DNA of 64,000 bases from Aquabacterium sp. GTDB taxonomy: Bacteria; Pseudomonadota; Gammaproteobacteria; Burkholderiales; Burkholderiaceae_C. Below are positions 10,171 to 19,651 of this stretch, piece after piece (position 1 is the first letter of the stretch; every line of letters starts with the position of its first letter). The DNA lies in NCBI GenBank assembly GCA_030654395.1, contig JAURXM010000022.1, positions 31,883 to 95,882 of the forward strand, written 5' to 3'. A model generated the notes under the pieces. That model was not told the DNA's origin and searched no databases. It saw only the letters and a program-made list of their open reading frames with translations. The position numbers were made by a program, and so were the translations under genes.

Positions 10171-10770
10171 TCAGGCCTTCTTGTCTTCACCAATCAGCAG
10201 CTTGGTCTCAGACAAATACATGTGAAGCGGGACTTCGAGGTTATCCGGAGCCGGCTTGTTCTTGAAAACACGGCCAGCCAGGTCGAAAGTCGAGCCATGG
10301 CACGGACACAGGAAACCGCCCGGCCAATCATCAGGCAACGACGCTTGAGGGCCTGATTGAAATTTGGACGATGGCGAGCACCCTAGGTGGGTACAGATGC
10401 CAACGGCGACCATCACATCAGGCTTGATCGAACGGTGTGCATTGCGAGCGTACTCGGGCGTGAGTTCATCTTGCTTGCGCTCTGATTTCGGATCAGCCAA
10501 CTGGCCATCGATCTGATTCAGCTGCTCGAGCTGCTCAGGCGTGCGCTTGATGATCCAAACTGGTTTACCGCGCCACTCGACGGTCATCATTTCGCCCGGC
10601 TTGAGGGCGCTGATGTCCGCCTCGACAGCAGCACCAGCTGCGCGAGCACGTTCGGAAGGTTGAAAGGTCGAAACGAAGGGGATGGCAGTGGCCACGCCGC
10701 CTACACCACTGGCGGCGCAGGCCATGGTCACCCATGTCCGACGGCTTTGATCCACTGGCTGATTGCTCAT
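10171..10770 (-). CDS. petA: cytochrome bc1 complex, Rieske iron-sulfur subunit
   Basis: A 199-residue protein. The 2Fe-2S ligands are in CTHLGC (C126, H128) and CPCHGS (C155, H158), with C131/C157 as the stabilising disulfide. The N-terminus has a twin-arginine motif (SRRTW, R10-R11) before a hydrophobic anchor, so it should use the Tat system encoded at 16.05-17.6 kb. The frame is open to 10944, but the ATG at 10770 follows AAGGA and gives the family start. It heads petABC. Confidence 0.94.
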   Translation of the reverse strand: MSNQPVDQSRRTWVTMACAASGVGGVATAIPFVSTFQPSERARAAGAAVEADISALKPGEMMTVEWRGKPVWIIKRTPEQLEQLNQIDGQLADPKSERKQDELTPEYARNAHRSIKPDVMVAVGICTHLGCSPSSKFQSGPQASLPDDWPGGFLCPCHGSTFDLAGRVFKNKPAPDNLEVPLHMYLSETKLLIGEDKKA

Positions 10771-11022
10771 GGGTATCCTTAGGGACTGATGGGACGATGA
10801 CATTGGATTGGGGTCAACCTCGTATTCTAACGGAGGTCGGAGCCTCCTTCTGCGCTCGCTCACTCGACTTAGTCTGACGAGCCCCCAGAGAGTCTGCGAC
10901 TTTTTTGCAACATCCTCTGATATATGGGGGCACACCCTAACCAAACAGCTAGGAAAGTTGTCGCATTTTTTGCCCTACATTTCCACTCATGTAACTTTTT
11001 GCAAGAAAACTGGAGCCTCTGT

Positions 11023-11442
11023 ATGAGCTTTATAAGCGAATTTAAAGAATTTGCCGTCAAAGGCAACGTGGTCGATTTGGCCGTTGGCGTGATCATTGGC
11101 GGGGCGTTCGGCAAGATTGTCGACTCGCTTGTCAACGACATGATCATGCCGTTGATAGGCAAGGTTGTAGGCGGCCTCGACTTCAGTAACTACTACATTG
11201 CACTGTCCAATCAGCAAGCCGGATTGCCACTGGCGGATGCCAAGAAACTCGGTGCCGTTTTTGCTTACGGCAATTTCATGACCGTGGCCCTGAATTTCGC
11301 GATCTTGGCGTTCGTGATTTTCCTGATGATCAAACAGATCAACCGCATCAAAAACGAAACGCCCGCTGCGCCTGCCGCACCTGCAGCCACGCCAGAGGAC
11401 ATCGTGTTGTTGCGTGAGATTCGTGACAATTTGAAAAAATAA
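11023..11442 (+). CDS. mscL: large-conductance mechanosensitive channel MscL
   Basis: A 139-residue channel that opens on membrane stretch to release solutes after osmotic down-shock. The conserved N-terminus [20 protein letters not shown] forms the amphipathic helix and TM1 pore lining; TM2 is [16 protein letters not shown] near residues 85-100. An Ala/Pro linker and a charged C-terminal bundle helix ([12 protein letters not shown]) follow. The ATG at 11023 has TGGAG upstream; the earlier in-frame start at 10924 adds a sequence unlike MscL. It is divergent from petA across 252 bp that must hold both promoters. Confidence 0.95.
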   Translation: MSFISEFKEFAVKGNVVDLAVGVIIGGAFGKIVDSLVNDMIMPLIGKVVGGLDFSNYYIALSNQQAGLPLADAKKLGAVFAYGNFMTVALNFAILAFVIFLMIKQINRIKNETPAAPAAPAATPEDIVLLREIRDNLKK

Positions 11443-11507
11443 CGCAAGTCGGCGTCGAGTCAGCCGATATCCAACGATCAAAGGCAATCCCTTGACGGGG
11501 CAATAGG

Positions 11508-11532
11508 CAGGTGACCCGACAAGGGTGACCTG
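11508..11532. repeat. inverted repeat between mscL and the DUF1631 gene
   Basis: The arms CAGGTGACCC and GGGTGACCTG flank GACAA and pair at nine of ten positions. No T-run follows, so it is not a clear terminator. It ends 26 bp before the DUF1631 start and could be a weak stop for mscL or an operator. Confidence 0.35.
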
Positions 11533-11558
11533 TCTCACGATCTGATTGGAATCGCGCT

Positions 11559-14069
11559 GTGACCGACCCACGCTATGACATCGTCCTGGAGGCTGCGCTG
11601 AGCCGTGTCCAGCTGGCTGTGTCGAATGCGATAGATAAGGTTTCGGCTCAATTGGGGCCACTGGCGCTGTCGTCTACCAGCAATGTGCAACGCCAGTTGC
11701 TGATGACCGCTGAGCGTGATCTTCAGCTCAAGGCCAGTCAACTTCAGAATCATTTTGCGCAACAACTTCGTGAGCATGTTGACAAAACCGCGCGTGGCGC
11801 GCACAGCGGCCACCAAGCGTTCTCCAGCGACACCGATTGGGCCTCACTGACCTTGGTAGACAACGCCGAAGTTGAGCGCAGCGTCACCGCTGACCGGCTA
11901 GGGCAAACGCTGACGCATGAATGCGATGGCGAGCTGGAGGCACTCCAAGCCTACATGGCCACACTCAACGACGATGCCAGCCCAGAGCGCAACCCGCTCC
12001 GCCCGCAAGCTGTCGCGAAAACGCTGCTATCTGCCCTCGCTCAGATCGGCAGCGAGGTGGAGGTTATCCAAGCCCTGTGCCAACATATTGGTCGGGTCTT
12101 GGGGCCGGAACTGGGCGCCTGCTATGGCCACATCGTGGCCGATATGAAGTCGCGGGGCATCAAACCCCAAGCACTGTCCGTGAGCAAGACGCGCAGTACC
12201 TCTAGCGTGCATGGCAACACATTGGCAACGGGCACAAGCAGCTTCAATGGTGACCTGTCGCCGCAGACTGGCCACTCAAGCTACACACAGCCCGGTCCTT
12301 TTTCAGACAGCCCGCGCGCCCACGCATCGGCCAGCTACCCTTCACACGCGGCACCACTGCATGCCGAAGCCCACATGCGTGCGGCGCAAGCACTGAGTGA
12401 GATGTTTGGCGTCAGCATGCCTGGCGTCCCGCTAGACAGCCCGCCGCCGATGGGTCTGCGTGAATCCCGTACTCAGGGCAGCTTGCCAGCGGGCAACCCG
12501 GACTTCCAGAATTTGATGCGTCAAATCGCCGTTCAGGCGCCACCAACTGGGTGGACCAGCACATTCCCGGGCGCGACCGTAGGCGCACGTGACGACGGGT
12601 CAACCGAGTTCTCTGGCACCGGTTTCTCTGCTCCGTTGATGGCGGCCAATCTGATACGTGCTCACCGAGAAGAGCTGGTACGGGCAAGCGGTGGTGCACC
12701 GCTGGATCAGATGGTGATCGACATCGTCGCTGCGCTATTTGATCAGGTGCTGTCGGACCCCAAGGTATCCCCCGAAATAGCCCGTCAGATTGCCAGACTG
12801 CAGATGCCTGTGCTGCGTGTCGCTTTGGGTGACATGGGGTTCTTCAATTCACGCAAGCATCCGGTGCGACGCTTCGTGAACCGGATCGCTACGCTATCTG
12901 CCTCATTTGACGACTATGACGTCGGCCCTGGGCGTGCTTGCCTCACCCGCATCACCTCGCTGGTCAATGACATTGTGGACGGCGATTTTGATCGCATGGA
13001 CTTGTACGAGTCCAAGTTAGCCGAGCTGCAAGCCTTCATTGAAACGGAAAACGAGCGCGACTCAGCGGAAAACGCGGCAGTCACTGCAATGCTCAGCGGC
13101 AAAGAGGCCGATCTGAGGGTGCAGCAGCGCTATATGCAGATACTCAAGCGAGAGCTGTCCGATGTGGAGATGCCAGAGTTCGTGCGCGACTTCATTGCGC
13201 AGATCTGGAGTCAAGTGCAGGTGATGGCATCTGCCAGGGATGGGTGCGAGTCACCACTGGCGCAACGCATGAAAAAAGCGGGGCATGAACTGGCACTGAG
13301 CGTTCAACCCAAGGGCAACCCGCAACTGCGTAAAGTCTTCATACAGAAGCTGCCTCAGTTGATGAAGGACCTCAATGAAGGGCTGGGGCTGATCCAGTGG
13401 CCTGATGAAGCCAAACAGACCTTCTACGCACGGCTTCTGCCCGCGCACGCCGAGTGCCTGAAAACGGCACCGCACCATGACCTGACACAGCGCCTGCTGG
13501 AGCAACGACTCAACCAAGTAGAGCAAATAGCCATACCCAGCCGCGAAGAGGCGGCCAATGACCCGCTGCCTGAGGCCATGGACGGCCTGCAATCGCCGCC
13601 CATGCTCACGGTGATCTCGGTATTGAGTCAAGCGGAAATCCAGCAGGCTGGCTTTGTGCCCGAAGCCTCTCTGCTGAACAATGGCCCGCTGGACATCGAC
13701 TTGGATTTGCCGGGTGTGGCTGACCCTACCCTCAGCGAAATTGACATCAATCTGGACGCTCCCGCTGCACCTTCTGCTGGCTTGCAGCTGGTACACCACA
13801 TTCAAAAGGGTGCGGCGTATCAGATGATGATGCAAGGCCAGTGGAAGAAGGTGCGGCTGACGTGGGTGAGCGATGGCCGTGGATTTTTCATCTTCAACCA
13901 TGGTCACACGCACAAGCAGACCATTTCACTGACGGCACGCACTTTGGCCAAAATGTGTGACACCGGACGATTCAAAGCTTTTGAGCAGGCTGAATTGATC
14001 GAACGAGCCACGGTGCGGGCACGCCGCCAATTGGCCGCATTGAGTTCAGGCGCCCGCTCAGCTGCTTGA
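11559..14069 (+). CDS. DUF1631 family protein
   Basis: An 836-residue soluble protein beginning at a GTG (TDPRYDIVLEAA). It is largely helical, with a disordered Ser/His/Pro stretch around residues 205-330. The C-terminal 80 residues (GAAYQMMMQGQWKKVRLTWVS onward) resemble the PilZ-like end seen in many DUF1631 proteins. The family is found mainly in beta- and gammaproteobacteria and has no established function that I know of. It has no signal peptide or membrane helix. Its last 12 bases overlap the convergent pdxA gene. Confidence 0.8.
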   Translation: MTDPRYDIVLEAALSRVQLAVSNAIDKVSAQLGPLALSSTSNVQRQLLMTAERDLQLKASQLQNHFAQQLREHVDKTARGAHSGHQAFSSDTDWASLTLVDNAEVERSVTADRLGQTLTHECDGELEALQAYMATLNDDASPERNPLRPQAVAKTLLSALAQIGSEVEVIQALCQHIGRVLGPELGACYGHIVADMKSRGIKPQALSVSKTRSTSSVHGNTLATGTSSFNGDLSPQTGHSSYTQPGPFSDSPRAHASASYPSHAAPLHAEAHMRAAQALSEMFGVSMPGVPLDSPPPMGLRESRTQGSLPAGNPDFQNLMRQIAVQAPPTGWTSTFPGATVGARDDGSTEFSGTGFSAPLMAANLIRAHREELVRASGGAPLDQMVIDIVAALFDQVLSDPKVSPEIARQIARLQMPVLRVALGDMGFFNSRKHPVRRFVNRIATLSASFDDYDVGPGRACLTRITSLVNDIVDGDFDRMDLYESKLAELQAFIETENERDSAENAAVTAMLSGKEADLRVQQRYMQILKRELSDVEMPEFVRDFIAQIWSQVQVMASARDGCESPLAQRMKKAGHELALSVQPKGNPQLRKVFIQKLPQLMKDLNEGLGLIQWPDEAKQTFYARLLPAHAECLKTAPHHDLTQRLLEQRLNQVEQIAIPSREEAANDPLPEAMDGLQSPPMLTVISVLSQAEIQQAGFVPEASLLNNGPLDIDLDLPGVADPTLSEIDINLDAPAAPSAGLQLVHHIQKGAAYQMMMQGQWKKVRLTWVSDGRGFFIFNHGHTHKQTISLTARTLAKMCDTGRFKAFEQAELIERATVRARRQLAALSSGARSAA

Positions 14070-15086
14070 TCGGCCAGCCACCAACTGCCTGGCCACCTTC
14101 ACTGCCTGAGCAAAGCTGGCCACATCGGCTTGGCCTGTACCAGCCAAATCAAAAGCGGTGCCGTGATCAGGGCTGGTGCGGACAAAGGGCAGGCCCAGCG
14201 TCACGTTCACACCCTGATCCAAACCCAGATACTTCACAGGAATCAACCCTTGATCGTGGTACATGGCCACCACGATATCGAATTCACCGGGGTGATCCGG
14301 GGTGTTGCGGGCGCGCATGAACACGGTGTCGGGTGCAAACGGGCCCCGTGCATCAATGCCCTCAGCCTTGGCTGCCGCAATGGCCGGGGCGATCACGGTG
14401 ATCTCCTCATCGCCAAAAAGGCCTCCTTCGCCTGCATGAGGATTGAGCCCCGCCACGGCGATGCGAGGTGTTGGCATACCCCACAAGCGTGCGCTTTGGT
14501 GAGTGATACGCAAGGTCTCCAACACACTGGACTGCGTCACCTGCTCAATGGCCTGACGCAGCGACACATGGATGGTGACCAGCACTGTTTTGAGTTGGTC
14601 GTTGGCCAACATCATGCGCACCGGTGCGGGCACTTGCCCTTGTGGTGTGCCCTCTGCCTGCAGCAGTTCGGTGTGCCCAGGGTAAGGCTCGCCTGCCAGC
14701 GCCAAGGCTTCCTTGTGAAGGGGTGCAGTCACGATACCGGCAATACGCCCTTGCTGCGCCAGCCGCACAGCCTCACGGATGCTGGATGCGGCGGCACGCC
14801 CTGCACGGACGTCAACCTGACCGATCGGCGCAGACAACAAGTCTGGCGGCAAGCCAGAGGGCAGCAAGACGCCCATTTGGCTGCTCGACAAACGACTGGC
14901 CTGGGCCACATCAGACAACACGACCACCACTGGCCGCCCTACAGCAGGCAGCCACGCCACAGCACGCCGCATGACCTCAGGGCAACCAACAACCACGGCC
15001 GACCGACCATCGGTGCACCACCATTTGGCGATGACCTCAGGCCCAATGCCGCATGCATCCCCCATGGTGAACGCCAACAAAGCCAT
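14058..15086 (-). CDS. pdxA: 4-hydroxythreonine-4-phosphate dehydrogenase (PdxA family)
   Basis: About 342 residues. PdxA oxidises 4-phosphohydroxy-L-threonine in the DXP-dependent pyridoxal phosphate pathway. Family motifs are LAFTMGDACGIGPEVI (usually GDPAGIGPE; here Ala-Cys replaces Pro-Ala), GHTELL, GLNPHAGEGG and the metal-site segment MYHDQGLIPVK. The start is uncertain: the ATG at 15086 gives the compact family N-terminus, while a GTG at 15113 in frame is possible; neither has a strong ribosome site. It is convergent with DUF1631 and divergent from hisI. Confidence 0.88.
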   Translation of the reverse strand: MALLAFTMGDACGIGPEVIAKWWCTDGRSAVVVGCPEVMRRAVAWLPAVGRPVVVVLSDVAQASRLSSSQMGVLLPSGLPPDLLSAPIGQVDVRAGRAAASSIREAVRLAQQGRIAGIVTAPLHKEALALAGEPYPGHTELLQAEGTPQGQVPAPVRMMLANDQLKTVLVTIHVSLRQAIEQVTQSSVLETLRITHQSARLWGMPTPRIAVAGLNPHAGEGGLFGDEEITVIAPAIAAAKAEGIDARGPFAPDTVFMRARNTPDHPGEFDIVVAMYHDQGLIPVKYLGLDQGVNVTLGLPFVRTSPDHGTAFDLAGTGQADVASFAQAVKVARQLVAGRSSS

Positions 15087-15212
15087 ATCAGTTGGTGGAA
15101 GAGGTGAACTCACGTGCTCGGCTTTCTGAAATCGGCGGAAACAGGCCTCATTGTCACCTTTGACCAGCGGGATGAACAGCCTCGGTCCGCGCGATTGATA
15201 CACTCTGGGCCT

Positions 15213-15602
15213 ATGACTTGGTTAGATACGATTCGCTGGGATGAAAACGGGCTGGTCCCGGTGATCGCCCAAGAAGAAACGAGTGGCGACGTTTTGATGT
15301 TTGCTTGGATGAACCGCGAAGCGCTCACGCGCACGGCGGAGCTGGGTGAGGCCGTCTATTGGAGCCGCTCACGCAAGCGGCTTTGGCACAAGGGCGAAGA
15401 GTCAGGTCACATACAAAAAGTGCATGCCATCAGAACCGACTGCGACAATGACGTGGTGCTATTGCGTGTGACGCAACTAGGCCATGAACCTGGCATTGCT
15501 TGCCACACGGGCCGCCACACGTGTTTTTTCCAGAAATACGACAATGGCCAGTGGGTTTCAGTTGACCCTGTGATCAAAGACCCCTCAACCATTTACAAAT
15601 GA
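15213..15602 (+). CDS. hisI: phosphoribosyl-AMP cyclohydrolase
   Basis: A 129-residue single-domain HisI that opens the adenine ring of PR-AMP in histidine synthesis. The metal-site residues lie in [10 protein letters not shown] and [13 protein letters not shown]. The ATG at 15213 gives the normal N-terminus ([13 protein letters not shown]); the upstream frame to 15114 is not family-like. It overlaps hisE by four bases. hisF, its usual upstream neighbour, is 8 kb away on the other strand. Confidence 0.94.
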   Translation: MTWLDTIRWDENGLVPVIAQEETSGDVLMFAWMNREALTRTAELGEAVYWSRSRKRLWHKGEESGHIQKVHAIRTDCDNDVVLLRVTQLGHEPGIACHTGRHTCFFQKYDNGQWVSVDPVIKDPSTIYK

Positions 15603-15970
15603 CCAAGCCACCACTGCCTCTAGACAACACATTGGACGTGCTGATGCGCTTGGCCGATGTCATCGAATCACGCAAAATGGGTGATCCGGACACCAGTTAT
15701 GTGGCGCGCCTGTTCCACAAAGGCACAGACACCATCTTGAAGAAAATTGGCGAAGAAGCCACCGAGACGGTCATGGCAGCCAAAGACATGGCCGCGGCCC
15801 CGTCCGATGAGAACAGCCAAGCCTTGGTTGGCGAGTTCGCTGATCTGTGGTTTCACTCAATGGTGGCCATGTCACATTGGGGACTTAGCCCACGTGACGT
15901 GGTGGCCGAGCTGGCTCGTCGTGAGGGACTGTCTGGCCTAGTCGAATTCGCCATGCGCAAAAAGGACTAA
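15599..15970 (+). CDS. hisE: phosphoribosyl-ATP pyrophosphatase
   Basis: A 123-residue HisE of the all-alpha MazG-like fold, hydrolysing PR-ATP to PR-AMP. The conserved core is [15 protein letters not shown], followed by [13 protein letters not shown]. It is translationally coupled to hisI through an ATGA overlap. HisI and HisE are separate proteins here, unlike the fused enterobacterial HisIE. Confidence 0.94.
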   Translation: MTKPPLPLDNTLDVLMRLADVIESRKMGDPDTSYVARLFHKGTDTILKKIGEEATETVMAAKDMAAAPSDENSQALVGEFADLWFHSMVAMSHWGLSPRDVVAELARREGLSGLVEFAMRKKD

Positions 15971-16051
15971 GTCAACAAAGTCACATCTGCTTAATCTGCA
16001 GCCGTTAGACTAAGCACCTAGTTTGTGATCACGACTTTTTTGGAGAAAATC

Positions 16052-16297
16052 ATGGGTTCATTCAGTATCTGGCATTGGCTGATCGTGCTGGTTATCGTTG
16101 TGATGGTATTTGGCACCAAAAAGCTCAAAAATGTGGGCAGTGATTTGGGTTCTGCCGTCAAGGGCTTCAAAGATGGCATGAAGGATGGCAACGCGCCTGA
16201 AACGCCAGAAACGCCCGCTGCGCCAGCTCAGCAAATGACCAATGCCACACGCAACGACGCCAACACGGTGGACGTTGAGGCCAAGAGCAAGTCGTGA
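16052..16297 (+). CDS. tatA: Sec-independent translocase subunit TatA
   Basis: An 81-residue protein with an N-terminal membrane helix ([17 protein letters not shown]), an FGTKKL hinge, an amphipathic helix ([17 protein letters not shown]) and a disordered acidic tail. It oligomerises to form the Tat conduit. The ATG at 16052 follows TGGAG at good spacing; the frame start at 16025 would add nine non-family residues. It is first of tatABC. Confidence 0.95.
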   Translation: MGSFSIWHWLIVLVIVVMVFGTKKLKNVGSDLGSAVKGFKDGMKDGNAPETPETPAAPAQQMTNATRNDANTVDVEAKSKS

Positions 16298-16340
16298 CCT
16301 TTCAAGCCTTGTGCCCATCCATTGGGGTGGCGATTGAACC

Positions 16341-16814
16341 ATGATTGATTTCGGCTTCGATAAGCTGGCGCTCATCGGCGCAGTCGCGCTGATCGTCATT
16401 GGCCCAGAGCGCCTACCTCGGGTGGCCAAGACCGTAGGCGTCTTGCTAGGCAAAGCACAGCGTTATGTAGCCCAGGTGCAGAACGAAGTCAGCAGATCGA
16501 TCGAGCTAGAAGAGCTGCAAAAGGTCAAGGCTGGAATGGAGGACGCGGCGCGCAACATCGGACAGTCAGTCGAAGATGGTCTGAAGGAAGCGCAATCAGC
16601 CCTGAACCCTCAAGACGAGGCCAAGTACGACAGCCAGTATCACCAGTCTGCCCCCTACATCAGCTATGCAGCACCTGCACGAAAGAACTGGCGACTCAAA
16701 CGCAACGCCATGCCGCTTTGGTACAAGCAAAACCACGGCATCCGCAGGCACGTTCAGTCAGGTGCGGCCCGTGTGGCGCGCCACCGGCCACAGCCTATCC
16801 AGCCCCACCGCTAA
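16341..16814 (+). CDS. tatB: Sec-independent translocase subunit TatB
   Basis: A 157-residue protein with the TatB N-terminus MIDFGFDKLALIGAVALIVIG, a membrane helix then the PERLPRVAKTVG hinge and an amphipathic helix. The C-terminal 60 residues are basic and probably disordered. TatB and TatC form the receptor for twin-arginine signal peptides. It lies 43 bp after tatA and 12 bp before tatC. Confidence 0.94.
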   Translation: MIDFGFDKLALIGAVALIVIGPERLPRVAKTVGVLLGKAQRYVAQVQNEVSRSIELEELQKVKAGMEDAARNIGQSVEDGLKEAQSALNPQDEAKYDSQYHQSAPYISYAAPARKNWRLKRNAMPLWYKQNHGIRRHVQSGAARVARHRPQPIQPHR

Positions 16815-16826
16815 CCTGAGTGTTGT

Positions 16827-17615
16827 GTGAGCGATCCCAATCAAAGTCAAGATGCACCGGATGGCATTGAACAGCCTTTCGTCTCCCACCTGATCGAGTT
16901 GCGAGACCGGTTGATCCGTGTCGTGCTGGCCATTGGTGTGGTCTTTATCGCCTTGAGCATCTACCCCTCTCCTGGGGTGCTGTATGACCTGCTGGCACAA
17001 CCACTGATAGCGCACCTGCCAAAGGGTGCGACGCTGATTGCGACCAATCCGATATCACCCTTCATGGTGCCTATCAAGGTCACCATGCTGGCCGCCTTCA
17101 TGCTGGCGCTGCCTGTGGTGCTTTATCAAATTTGGGGGTTTGTGGCGCCCGGTTTATATAGCCACGAAAAACGGCTGGTGCTGCCCCTGATCGTATCCAG
17201 CACCTTGCTGTTTTTCTCTGGTGTGGCATTTTGCTACTTCTTTGTTTTTGGCAAGGTGTTTGCGTTCATTCAGAGCTTTGCGCCCAAAAGCATCACCGCA
17301 GCGCCCGACATTGAGGCGTATTTGAGTTTCGTGCTCAACATGTTCTTGGCTTTTGGCGCGGCATTTGAGGTGCCGGTTGTATTGGTGATACTGGTGCGCA
17401 TGGGTCTGGTGTCCGTCGCCAAACTGAAGGATTTCCGCAGCTACTTCGTGGTCATCGCCTTCGTGATTGCGGCGGTCATCACACCACCAGATGTGGTGTC
17501 GCAGCTGGCACTGGCTATCCCGATGTGCTTGCTGTATGAAATCGGCATTTGGGCCGCCCAGTTTTTTGTCAAGCACACACAGGCCCCGGCAGATGACGAT
17601 GCCAAAGCTGCCTGA
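16827..17615 (+). CDS. tatC: Sec-independent translocase subunit TatC
   Basis: A 262-residue membrane protein with six helices and the conserved N-terminal segment PFVSHLIELRDRLIR, the twin-arginine recognition face. The start is a GTG (SDPNQSQDAP). The cytoplasmic loop FVAPGLYSHEKRLV is also family-typical. It closes tatABC and converges on the degQ-like gene across 27 bp. The Rieske protein in this window is a probable substrate. Confidence 0.95.
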   Translation: MSDPNQSQDAPDGIEQPFVSHLIELRDRLIRVVLAIGVVFIALSIYPSPGVLYDLLAQPLIAHLPKGATLIATNPISPFMVPIKVTMLAAFMLALPVVLYQIWGFVAPGLYSHEKRLVLPLIVSSTLLFFSGVAFCYFFVFGKVFAFIQSFAPKSITAAPDIEAYLSFVLNMFLAFGAAFEVPVVLVILVRMGLVSVAKLKDFRSYFVVIAFVIAAVITPPDVVSQLALAIPMCLLYEIGIWAAQFFVKHTQAPADDDAKAA

Positions 17616-17642
17616 GTCGAACTAGTCGACTTTCTGCGAGCC

Positions 17643-18818
17643 TCAGGGCTCTTCGGGTGTGCGCATTTGAGGTGTTGTTTTGGGGCGCTTGGCCACGACC
17701 ACGCTCAACGACAACATGTCACCACCTCGCTGAACACGCAATGGTGCTACCTCGCCCGGCTTAAGTGCTGCCACAGCATTGAGCAGCTGCGACGTATTGG
17801 CGACTTTGCTGCCCCCCACTTGCACCACGACGTCACCGGGCCTCATGCCGCTTTGTGCAGCCGGCCCGTTGTGCAGCACCCCTGTGATCAACACCCCTTG
17901 ATTGACGGGCAAGTTGAAGGTCTCAGCCATCTCTGGCGTCAAGTCGCGAGGTTCAACACCGATCCAACCACGGGTCACTTGTCCATCAGCGATCAGGCTG
18001 TCCATCACTTTGCGTACAGTCGAAACGGGAATGGCAAAGCCAATACCCATATTGCCTCCAGATCGAGAGTAAATCGCACTGTTGATGCCCACAAGGTTGC
18101 CCAGGGTATCAACCAAGGCCCCACCTGAGTTGCCAGGATTAATGGCTGCATCCGTTTGAATGAAGTTCTCAAACGTGTTGATGCCCAACTGGTTGCGCCC
18201 CAATGCGCTGACGATGCCTGCCGTGACGGTTTGCCCCACGCCAAAGGGGTTACCGATGGCCAACACAGCATCGCCTATTTGCAGATCATCGGAGTTGCCA
18301 AAAGTGACAAAAGGCAAACGATCCAGATCTACCTTAAGTACAGCCAAATCAGTGTCTGGGTCTGTGCCAATCACCTTGGCGCTGACCTTGCGTCCGTCGG
18401 TCAACATCACTTCGATGTCGTCCATGTGATCGACGACATGGTTGTTGGTCAGCACATAACCCTCTGGGGAGACGATCACGCCAGAGCCCACACCAGATTG
18501 AGGTTGCCCTTCTTGCTCACCAAAAAAATACCGAAACCACGGGTCATTGCGCCTTGGGTTGCGTGCCGACGCGTTGCTCGTGACCACACTGACGACGGTT
18601 GGCGCGGCCTTTTGCGCTGCATCGCGAAAACTGGTCGGCGGCGCCACCAGCGTATGCTTGCCCCCCGGTGGCACGACGGCGGTAGCCAAAGATGCTTGCG
18701 GCAAAACGGCGCGCCACGGAGCAGCCGCAAGCCATTGAGGCTTGAAGGTCGTCACCACAAACAGCACAGCAACCAAAACGGTCACCGTCTGAGAGAAAAT
18801 CAACCAAGTTTTACGCAT
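17643..18818 (-). CDS. membrane-anchored DegQ/DegS-type serine protease (S1C) with one PDZ domain
   Basis: A 391-residue HtrA-family protease. The N-terminal helix (WLIFSQTVTVLVAVLFVV) is an uncleaved anchor or signal. The catalytic triad is H127 (TNNHVVD), D157 (DPDTDLAVL) and S231 (NPGNSGGAL). One C-terminal PDZ domain follows (about 280-375), as in DegS rather than the two-PDZ DegP/DegQ. The frame is open to 18908, but the ATG at 18818 gives the usual anchor start. The nif3 gene diverges only 28 bp away, so the promoters must overlap coding sequence or each other. It acts in periplasmic protein quality control. Confidence 0.88.
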   Translation of the reverse strand: MRKTWLIFSQTVTVLVAVLFVVTTFKPQWLAAAPWRAVLPQASLATAVVPPGGKHTLVAPPTSFRDAAQKAAPTVVSVVTSNASARNPRRNDPWFRYFFGEQEGQPQSGVGSGVIVSPEGYVLTNNHVVDHMDDIEVMLTDGRKVSAKVIGTDPDTDLAVLKVDLDRLPFVTFGNSDDLQIGDAVLAIGNPFGVGQTVTAGIVSALGRNQLGINTFENFIQTDAAINPGNSGGALVDTLGNLVGINSAIYSRSGGNMGIGFAIPVSTVRKVMDSLIADGQVTRGWIGVEPRDLTPEMAETFNLPVNQGVLITGVLHNGPAAQSGMRPGDVVVQVGGSKVANTSQLLNAVAALKPGEVAPLRVQRGGDMLSLSVVVAKRPKTTPQMRTPEEP

Positions 18819-18846
18819 GAACGTCACGAGCCAGAAAGGGCCTGCC

Positions 18847-19596
18847 ATGATCGACAGAGATGTTTTGGTCCACCACCTGCAAACGTTGCTGGAAGTGGAT
18901 CGTTTCAAGGATTATGGGCCGAACGGATTGCAAGTTGAGGGCAAAACACGCATCAACAAGGTCATCACAGGTGTAACCGCCAGCTTGGCCCTGATTGATG
19001 CGGCCATTGCTGCGCAAGCTGATGCCATTGTGGTTCACCATGGTTTGTTCTGGAAAGGACAAGATGGCCGAATCACGGGCTGGATGAAGCAGCGACTGGC
19101 CCAACTTATCCGCCACGACATCAACCTTTTTGCCTACCACTTGCCTCTAGACGCACACGCCACCCTGGGCAACAACGCTCAGTGGGGTTTGCGCCTAGGC
19201 TTGCTGGCCGACGGGCGGTTTGGCGAGCAGGACTTGGGGTTTGTCGGCCCGGTCCCTGATGGCTTGGATCTGCTTGGTTTGACGTCCCGCGTCACACAGG
19301 CTATGGGCCGCGAGCCTGTGGTCGTCCCCGGAGACGGGCGGACGCTCAAGCGTGCAGCATGGTGCAGTGGTGGCGCTCAGGGTTACTTTGAGAGCGCCAT
19401 CGCCGCCGGAGTTGATGTTTTTCTAACAGGCGAAATGTCTGAACCCCAAGTCCACTACGCCCGTGAAACCGGCGTGGCGTTCATGGCTTGTGGTCACCAC
19501 GCCAGTGAACGCTATGGGGTACAAGCTGTAGGCGAGCACCTGGCCCAAGCTTTTGGCGTCGAACACCAGTTTATAGACATCGACAACCCAGCCTGA
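18847..19596 (+). CDS. NIF3-like dinuclear metal centre protein
   Basis: A 249-residue NIF3/YbgI-family protein. The metal-binding segments are VVHHGLFW near residue 60 and the late GHHASERYG motif; FLTGEMSEPQ also fits the family. Members form hexameric toroids; some are linked to GTP cyclohydrolase I type 2 activity, but the role is not settled. The ATG at 18847 is preceded by AAGGG; the open frame extends to 18817. Confidence 0.88.
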   Translation: MIDRDVLVHHLQTLLEVDRFKDYGPNGLQVEGKTRINKVITGVTASLALIDAAIAAQADAIVVHHGLFWKGQDGRITGWMKQRLAQLIRHDINLFAYHLPLDAHATLGNNAQWGLRLGLLADGRFGEQDLGFVGPVPDGLDLLGLTSRVTQAMGREPVVVPGDGRTLKRAAWCSGGAQGYFESAIAAGVDVFLTGEMSEPQVHYARETGVAFMACGHHASERYGVQAVGEHLAQAFGVEHQFIDIDNPA

Positions 19597-19651
19597 GCTG
19601 CGGCTTGCCGTAAGCTTCAGCATCCACCACCCAATCAGAGCACCCTTGCCA

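Noticed and set aside
17615..17631. Inverted repeat AGTCGA-N5-TCGACT between tatC and the protease gene as a terminator
   Set aside because: Only six-base arms and a run of three to four T residues; too weak to call.
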